Positions 7,059 through 11,366 of a stretch of DNA of 11,366 nt are shown here, in pieces (position 1 is the first letter of the stretch; each line of letters opens with the position of its first letter). The DNA comes from Aequitasia sp047973235 (GTDB lineage: Bacteria; Bacillota; Clostridia; Lachnospirales; Lachnospiraceae). Below the pieces are notes generated by a model, which worked only from the letters and a program-made list of their open reading frames with translations, searched no databases and had not been told where the DNA came from. A program made the position numbers and the translations under genes. The DNA is taken from assembly GCA_047973235.1 (NCBI GenBank), contig JBKEBP010000250.1, positions 1 to 11,366 of the forward strand, given 5' to 3'.

Positions 7059-7093
7059 GTAACGCAAAGGCAAAACAGCCAAATGGACGTTAC
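7059..7093 (+). promoter_or_regulatory. hairpin in the pckA leader
   Basis: GTAACG (7059-7064) pairs with CGTTAC (7088-7093), and inside it GGC (7069-7071) pairs with GCC (7078-7080). It would stand within a few bases of the predicted 5' end of the pckA transcript, about 40 bases before the start codon. It might protect the RNA from decay or aid regulation. No T-run follows, so it is not a terminator. Confidence 0.4.
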
Positions 7094-7133
7094 AAAAAGC
7101 ATAAAACAAAAAGAAAAGTGAGGTTGATTGAAG

Positions 7134-8738
7134 ATGGCAAAAATTGATTTGACTCAGTATGGAATTAACGGAACGACAGACATTGTGTACAACCCTTCTT
7201 ATGACACATTATTCGAAGAAGAAATGAAACCAACTCTTGAAGGTTTCGAAAAGGGACAGGTTAGTGAATTAGGTGCAGTAAACGTTATGACAGGTATTTA
7301 TACCGGACGCTCTCCTAAAGACAAATTTATTGTTATGGATGAAAATTCGAAAGATACTATCTGGTGGACATCTGATGAGTACAAGAATGATAACAAACCT
7401 GCAAGTGAAGAAGCATGGAAGACAGTAAGAGAGCTTGCAATGAATGAACTTTCAAATAAGAGATTATTCGTTGTAGATCAGTTTTGTGGAGCAAATAAAG
7501 ACACACGTCTTGCAATTCGTTTCATAGTTGAAGTTGCTTGGCAAGCACATTTTGTAAAAAATATGTTTATCCAGCCAACAGAAGAAGAACTTAAAGATTT
7601 CAAACCTGACTTTGTAGTATACAATGCATCTAAAGCAAAAATTGATAATTATAAAGAATTAGGTCTTAATTCAGAAACAGCTGTTATGTTCAACATCACA
7701 AGCCGTGAGCAAGTTATCGTAAATACATGGTATGGTGGAGAGATGAAGAAAGGTATGTTCTCAATGATGAACTATTACCTTCCGCTTAAGGGAATTTCTT
7801 CTATGCACTGCTCAGCTAATACAGATATGGATGGAAAGAACACAGCTCTTTTCTTTGGATTATCAGGAACAGGAAAAACTACACTTTCAACAGATCCTAA
7901 GAGACTTCTTATTGGTGATGATGAGCATGGTTGGGATGATAACGGAGTATTCAACTTTGAAGGTGGATGCTACGCTAAAACTATCGATCTTGATCCGGAC
8001 TCAGAGCCTGATATCTACAATGCAATTAGGAGAGATGCTCTACTTGAGAATGTTACTCTTGATGCAGATGGAAAAATTGATTTTACAGACGGAAGCGTTA
8101 CGGAAAACACACGTGTTTCTTATCCGATAGATCACATTGAAAATATCGTTCGACCTGTATCAGCAGCGCCTGACGCTAAGGATGTTATCTTCCTTTCAGC
8201 CGATGCATTCGGTGTATTACCTCCGGTATCAATACTTACACCAGAGCAAACACAGTACTATTTCTTATCAGGATTTACTGCAAAACTCGCAGGTACTGAA
8301 AGAGGAATTACAGAGCCGACACCTACATTCTCTGCATGCTTCGGACAAGCTTTCTTAGAGCTTCACCCAACTAAGTATGCTGAAGAACTTGTTAAGAAGA
8401 TGGAAAAGACAGGCGCAAAAGCATATCTTGTTAATACAGGATGGAATGGTTCAGGAAAACGTATCTCAATAAAAGATACTCGTGGAATTATTGATGGAAT
8501 CCTTGATGGATCTATTGATAATGCAGAAACAAAGAAAATTCCATACTTTGATTTTGAAGTTCCAACAACACTTAAAGGAGTTGATACTAATATCCTTGAT
8601 CCACGCGATACATATGGTGATGCTACTGAGTGGGACGTTAAAGCTAAAGATTTAGCAGGAAGATTTGTTAAGAATTTCGCTAAGTATGAAGATACAGCGG
8701 CAGGTAAAGCGTTAGTTTCAGCAGGACCTAAATTATAA
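7134..8738 (+). CDS. pckA: phosphoenolpyruvate carboxykinase (ATP)
   Basis: 534 residues, close to the usual length of about 530-540 for the ATP-dependent enzyme. It interconverts oxaloacetate plus ATP with phosphoenolpyruvate, CO2 and ADP in the cytoplasm. In anaerobes it often runs toward oxaloacetate, saving ATP during succinate or C4-acid formation. All landmarks are present: GIYTGRSPKDKF, the P-loop GLSGTGKTT (242-250), the metal-binding LIGDDEHGW (from 259), RVSYP, SADAFGVLPPVS, GFTAKLAGTE and GWNGSGKRISIKDTR. I prefer ATG 7134, 10 bases after GTGAGG (7118-7123). An in-frame TTG at 7128 is too close to that site. The gene has its own promoter and terminators on both sides, so it is a single-gene unit. 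Nothing looks truncated or mutated. Confidence 0.97.
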   Translation: MAKIDLTQYGINGTTDIVYNPSYDTLFEEEMKPTLEGFEKGQVSELGAVNVMTGIYTGRSPKDKFIVMDENSKDTIWWTSDEYKNDNKPASEEAWKTVRELAMNELSNKRLFVVDQFCGANKDTRLAIRFIVEVAWQAHFVKNMFIQPTEEELKDFKPDFVVYNASKAKIDNYKELGLNSETAVMFNITSREQVIVNTWYGGEMKKGMFSMMNYYLPLKGISSMHCSANTDMDGKNTALFFGLSGTGKTTLSTDPKRLLIGDDEHGWDDNGVFNFEGGCYAKTIDLDPDSEPDIYNAIRRDALLENVTLDADGKIDFTDGSVTENTRVSYPIDHIENIVRPVSAAPDAKDVIFLSADAFGVLPPVSILTPEQTQYYFLSGFTAKLAGTERGITEPTPTFSACFGQAFLELHPTKYAEELVKKMEKTGAKAYLVNTGWNGSGKRISIKDTRGIIDGILDGSIDNAETKKIPYFDFEVPTTLKGVDTNILDPRDTYGDATEWDVKAKDLAGRFVKNFAKYEDTAAGKALVSAGPKL

Positions 8739-8752
8739 TTTAATTAATCTCT

Positions 8753-8781
8753 AAAAGGAAAGCTTTTGCTTTCCTTTTTTT
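8753..8781 (+). terminator. intrinsic terminator after pckA
   Basis: AAAAGGAAAGC (8753-8763) and GCTTTCCTTTT (8768-8778) form an 11-bp stem with a TTTT loop. The stem overlaps a run of seven T (8775-8781). It lies 14 bases after the pckA stop. Confidence 0.92.
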
Positions 8782-8806
8782 GTTCACTATATTATATTAA
8801 GGAAGA

Positions 8807-8829
8807 ACATCGATGTAATTGAATTTACA
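8807..8829. promoter_or_regulatory. overlapping palindromes upstream of the small unknown gene
   Basis: ACATCGATGT (8807-8816) is a perfect 10-base palindrome. Directly overlapping it, TGTAA (8814-8818) and TTACA (8825-8829) form an inverted repeat with a 6-base spacer. They lie between the pckA terminator and the ribosome binding site of the next gene, where an operator would be expected. No clear promoter hexamers are visible here, and no regulator is recognised. Confidence 0.25.
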
Positions 8830-8840
8830 ATGGAGAAGAT

Positions 8841-9272
8841 ATGATAGCAATAGTATGTATAGATGATAACGGCGGAATGATGTTTAATCATCGACGTCAG
8901 AGTATGGATAGAAAAGTGCGGGAAGATATTATTCGTGAAGTTAAGCATAAGACTCTTTATATGAATGAATACAGCGAGGGACAATTTAAAGATGAGAAAG
9001 CGCTGCTGGATATTCGAGTAAAAGAAAGCGCTGATTATAGTATAAACCCCGGAGATTATTACTTTTTTGAATATCCGGATATATCAAAGTATACAGATAT
9101 TATAGAGAAGATAATAGTATATCATTGGAACCGTGTATATCCCGCGGACAAGTATATAGATATTAACTTAAAGGGTACAGAAATGACAATAAAGGAAGTG
9201 GAAGAGTTTAAAGGCTATTCTCATGACAAAATTACAAAGGAAGTATACATTAATGAGGCATATAAAGACTAG
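8841..9272 (+). CDS. uncharacterised small cytoplasmic protein, coupled to a lipoprotein nuclease
   Basis: 143 residues, no signal peptide, no membrane segment. ATG 8841 follows GGAGA (8832-8836). The N-terminus reads MIAIVCIDDNGGMMFNHRRQS, followed by a basic/acidic helix, then YMNEYSEGQF, a Pro-Gly turn (NPGDYYFFE), and YHWNRVYPADKYIDI near the end. This pattern looks like a conserved hypothetical family of Clostridia. I recall relatives labelled ribonuclease Z, but no metallo-beta-lactamase HxHxDH motif is present, so that label is not supported. The stop codon overlaps the start of the nuclease gene by 20 bases, so the two are probably translated together and functionally linked. The role could be regulation, immunity or processing of the nuclease; none of these can be told from sequence. 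The gene is almost certainly real. Confidence 0.8.
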   Translation: MIAIVCIDDNGGMMFNHRRQSMDRKVREDIIREVKHKTLYMNEYSEGQFKDEKALLDIRVKESADYSINPGDYYFFEYPDISKYTDIIEKIIVYHWNRVYPADKYIDINLKGTEMTIKEVEEFKGYSHDKITKEVYINEAYKD

Positions 9273-10245
9273 ATTATTATTACTTGTAGTATCATTGTTT
9301 CTCATACTGGGAGTTACGGGGTGTAGTGAAGAGTCAAGTCAGACACAAACTACTGTCACGGAATCAATTAAGCAGGAATCGTCAGAACAGGAATATACCA
9401 CGCAAAGCACCTCGCTGCAGGATATTCCGGAGTTTGAAAACGACCCATATGTAGTAATTAACAATAATGAGCCGTATTTCACAGAAGACGAAATGACAAC
9501 GGATGTATTTGAAGAGTATAGCAGCATGGATAGTCTTGGACGATGTGGAGTAGCCTATGCTAATATCTGTAAGGAACTGATGCCTACAGAGGAACGAGGG
9601 GCAATAGGTCAGGTAAAGCCATCCGGATGGCATACATACAAGTATGAATTTGTAGATGGAAAGTACCTATATAATCGTTGCCATTTAATCGGTTTTCAAC
9701 TAGCGGGCGAAAATGCGAATGAGAAGAATCTGATTACAGGAACAAGGTACTTAAATGTTGATGGTATGCTGCCGTTTGAAAACATGGTTGCCGATTATGT
9801 AAAAGAAACCGATAATCACGTGCTATACCGGGTGACACCCATATATTATGAAGATAATCTTGTTGCATCGGGGGTCTTAATGGAGGCTGAGTCGGTAGAA
9901 GATAACGGTGCCGGCATAAGCTACTGTGTGTATGTGTATAACAATCAGCCGGGAGTAGAGATAGATTACGCATCGGGTGAAAGTAAGCTTAGTGAAGATA
10001 ATAACGTAGCTGATACAGATTCAAATGTGAGCGATACAGTACAAGACGAGACCGATCATTCGAATGCGGACAGTAATACTGACAGTGCAGATAATTATGT
10101 GCTAAATACGAATACTAAGAAATTCCATCGCCCGGGCTGCAGTAGTGTATCAACTATTAAAGATAGTAACAGAAGCGATTATACAGGCGGCAGAGATCAA
10201 CTGATAAATGAAGGATATAATCCCTGTAAGAGGTGCAATCCGTAG
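9253..10245 (+). CDS. surface lipoprotein DNA/RNA non-specific endonuclease with C-terminal Ada-like zinc module
   Basis: 330 residues. ATG 9253 is chosen because AAGGAAG (9237-9243) lies 9 bases upstream and the protein then begins with a clean lipoprotein signal: MRHIKTR, a hydrophobic stretch, and lipobox GVTGC with Cys24. An earlier in-frame ATG at 9223 would add ten hydrophilic residues. After an acidic Ser/Thr/Gln tether, residues about 70-245 form a beta-beta-alpha-metal nuclease domain of the EndA/Endonuclease_NS type. YNRCHLIGFQLAG carries the likely catalytic His144 in place of the usual DRGH, and ANEKNLITGT carries the likely Mg-binding Asn159. A second Asp/Ser-rich linker leads to a C-terminal module (about 280-330) with H292-x3-C296 and C325-x2-C328, the pattern of Ada-like metal-binding tails found on some Firmicute nucleases. 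It should degrade nucleic acid outside the membrane, for nutrition or DNA uptake. Confidence 0.85.
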   Translation: MRHIKTRLLLLVVSLFLILGVTGCSEESSQTQTTVTESIKQESSEQEYTTQSTSLQDIPEFENDPYVVINNNEPYFTEDEMTTDVFEEYSSMDSLGRCGVAYANICKELMPTEERGAIGQVKPSGWHTYKYEFVDGKYLYNRCHLIGFQLAGENANEKNLITGTRYLNVDGMLPFENMVADYVKETDNHVLYRVTPIYYEDNLVASGVLMEAESVEDNGAGISYCVYVYNNQPGVEIDYASGESKLSEDNNVADTDSNVSDTVQDETDHSNADSNTDSADNYVLNTNTKKFHRPGCSSVSTIKDSNRSDYTGGRDQLINEGYNPCKRCNP

Positions 10246-10287
10246 AGAAATCATATCGTCCCGGCTAGGGTGATTAAACAGTAAAAA

Positions 10288-10361
10288 ACGGTGTCAAGGA
10301 CACATGTCACTAAAATATATAAAAAAACAGTGAAAAAACCGTAAAAATTACGACACGTGAC
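10288..10361 (+). repeat. cluster of short competing inverted repeats between two genes
   Basis: Within 74 bases, GTGTC (10291-10295) can pair with GACAC (10299-10303) or with GACAC (10352-10356). GTCAC (10306-10310) can pair with GTGAC (10357-10361). ACGGT (10288-10292) can pair with ACCGT (10338-10342), and CGTAA (10340-10344) with TTACG (10348-10352). Several of these exclude each other. No T-run follows, so no ordinary terminator for the nuclease gene is evident. Short stems in AT-rich DNA can arise by chance. Confidence 0.35.
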
Positions 10362-10365
10362 CTTT

Positions 10366-10426
10366 CTCCTTTTACCATGAAATGATAATGTTTGTAAAAA
10401 TAAACAAATATTTAAGGTGAAAGGAG
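10366..10426 (+). promoter_or_regulatory. leader stem-loop that buries the Shine-Dalgarno sequence of the next gene
   Basis: CTCCTTTTACC (10366-10376) pairs with GGTGAAAGGAG (10416-10426) over 11 bp with one G-U. The second arm contains AAAGGAG, the ribosome binding site for ATG 10433. The enclosed bases form their own hairpin: AATGTTTGT (10387-10395) with ACAAATATT (10404-10412), 9 bp with one G-U and an 8-base loop. If transcribed, this leader would hide the ribosome binding site unless the stem is opened. No known riboswitch class is recognised. Confidence 0.55.
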
Positions 10427-10432
10427 CTAAAA

Positions 10433-11366
10433 ATGTCAAAAAATACTAAAGGAATATGTAAAAGATTATTGGCAATGGTAATTGTTGTCACGATGATTTC
10501 CAGTCCCATAAACTTAATGAGTGTTAAGGCTGATGACAGCGATATTATTGCGGGATGGTCATTTACTGAAGCACCGGAATTACCGGTTTCAGCAACAAAG
10601 GGAATTGATGAATCGGCAACTCTTGACGCTAATGCCAATGGGAGAGAAAATGTTCAAATTACTACAGGCAACGGTTCGATATATGTAACAGGATGGGAAG
10701 AGGGAAAGTATTGGGAATTTAATGTTAGTACAGCTGAACGTAAAGGAATTACTTTTAGTGCAAAAACACAGTCATCCAATACAGGCCCTAAGGACTGGAA
10801 ACTTAGCTATAGCATAGATGAAGGAGATACATGGAACGATATTGACGAAAGTAATATCGAAAATGCAAATAGTTTGGTACAAACATATTCGGATTTCGAA
10901 TTACCAAGTGGAACTTTCAATGTTCAAAATTTAAAGCTAAGATTAGTTGTTAATAGTGATACGTCGGTAAATGGTGGCTCCATTTCCAGTACCGGAACAT
11001 CACGTGTTGCAGATGTTGTTATTAGAATGTCAGATGATACTAACGATGATACTGATGATGATACGGATGATGATGCTGATGATGAAAATAGTGAATCAGG
11101 TGATACTAATATAAATGATCCGATTTCAAATGATATGATACCTGATGGAGTCTTGACAATTGGTGCGGCCTATGAAGAGACTAGTGGTTCAGAAATAACG
11201 ATTATCGGACAGATTGCATACGCGTTTGGAAATGCTACGACTCACAATACATATATAATCCAAGACATTATAGATGATGAGATAATGGGCTTTCAAATTT
11301 ACGATAGCAGTAATTCTTATACAGTAGGAGATATAGTAACTGTTACCGGTACACTAGGAGCATATG
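10433..11366 (+). CDS. N-terminal part of a large secreted protein with OB-fold-like module (runs off window)
   Basis: Open from ATG 10433 to the window edge, 311 codons and no stop. AAAGGAG (10420-10426) lies 6 bases before the start. Residues 1-33 are a signal peptide (basic start, hydrophobic core, SVKA then DDSD). Residues about 38-198 look like a beta-sandwich of the type that opens extracellular nucleases and phosphatases (AGWSF, GWEEGKYWEFNVST, ITFSAKTQSSNTGPKDWKLSYSID). An Asp-rich linker (201-219) follows. From about 243 a domain (EETSGSEITIIGQIAYAFG, YIIQD, GFQIYD, YTVGDIVTVTGTLGAY) resembles the OB-fold modules of secreted endonuclease/exonuclease/phosphatase or 5'-nucleotidase proteins. 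The catalytic part would lie downstream, so the enzyme type is not known. Its neighbour upstream is a surface nuclease, which fits but does not prove a nucleic-acid role. Confidence 0.85.
   Translation, partial: MSKNTKGICKRLLAMVIVVTMISSPINLMSVKADDSDIIAGWSFTEAPELPVSATKGIDESATLDANANGRENVQITTGNGSIYVTGWEEGKYWEFNVSTAERKGITFSAKTQSSNTGPKDWKLSYSIDEGDTWNDIDESNIENANSLVQTYSDFELPSGTFNVQNLKLRLVVNSDTSVNGGSISSTGTSRVADVVIRMSDDTNDDTDDDTDDDADDENSESGDTNINDPISNDMIPDGVLTIGAAYEETSGSEITIIGQIAYAFGNATTHNTYIIQDIIDDEIMGFQIYDSSNSYTVGDIVTVTGTLGAY
11033..11089 (+). repeat. GAT-type triplet repeat encoding an Asp-rich linker
   Basis: A run built mostly from GAT, with ACT, ACG and GCT interruptions, encodes a 19-residue stretch (201-219) that is largely Asp. 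It separates the N-terminal sandwich from the OB-like module. It is probably a flexible or calcium-binding spacer. Changes in repeat number would alter linker length without breaking the frame. Confidence 0.6.

Noticed and set aside
7128..7133. TTG start for pckA two codons upstream
   Set aside because: It is only 4 bases from the likely ribosome binding site, and ATG 7134 gives the usual MAKIDL-type beginning.
7831..8358. Other-frame plus-strand reading frames inside pckA
   Set aside because: They are shadows of a fully conserved pckA frame.
10246..10432. Known riboswitch class
   Set aside because: I compared by eye with cyclic-di-GMP, cobalamin, guanidine, manganese and preQ1 motifs and found no match, although hairpins are present.

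Overview
The window is AT-rich, with dense, mostly plus-strand genes, strong AGGAGG-type ribosome binding sites and intrinsic terminators. It also carries long secreted multidomain proteins with signal peptides and Asp/Ser/Gly linkers. Together with an ATP-type PEP carboxykinase and a degraded family-78 glycosidase, this points to an anaerobic gut- or rumen-type Bacillota, most likely a Lachnospiraceae-like Clostridium relative. That assignment is by resemblance; no rRNA or tRNA gene is present to confirm it.

Layout. (1) 1-224 is the 3' end of an enzyme gene that looks like a creatininase-family amidohydrolase. It is followed, after a strong GNRA-capped hairpin, by a compact AspT/YidE-type membrane transporter (331-1461) and a terminator. 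The two may form one unit that breaks down and moves a small amide or amino acid. (2) 1561-1886 is a very AT-rich noncoding stretch. (3) 1887-6861 is a single large secreted, wall-anchored alpha-L-rhamnosidase-like (GH78) gene, now broken by three lesions: a frame-breaking junction near 2745 that looks like an internal deletion, a TAA at 3211 and a TGA at 4243. Signal peptide, N-terminal sandwich, catalytic domain, discoidin-like, Ig-like and repeat modules, and a C-terminal membrane anchor are all still readable. (4) 6884-8781 is a self-contained pckA transcription unit: upstream terminator, a good sigma-A-type promoter framed by an inverted repeat, a structured leader, the gene and its own terminator. 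(5) 8841-10245 is a two-gene unit with a 20-base overlap: a small uncharacterised cytoplasmic protein, then a lipoprotein nuclease with a C-terminal Ada-like Cys/His module. (6) From 10433 to the window end is the start of another large secreted protein with an OB-fold-like module, running off the edge. It is preceded by a leader in which an 11-bp stem buries the Shine-Dalgarno sequence.

The most interesting signals are two places where RNA pairing could control translation (241-324 and 10366-10426), the pattern of decay in the rhamnosidase gene (including a stop at a conserved Trp position two codons after the presumed catalytic Glu), and the coupled unknown-protein/nuclease pair next to a second secreted protein that may also act on nucleic acids or nucleotides. 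I see no CRISPR array, insertion sequence, prophage gene or clearly new defence system.
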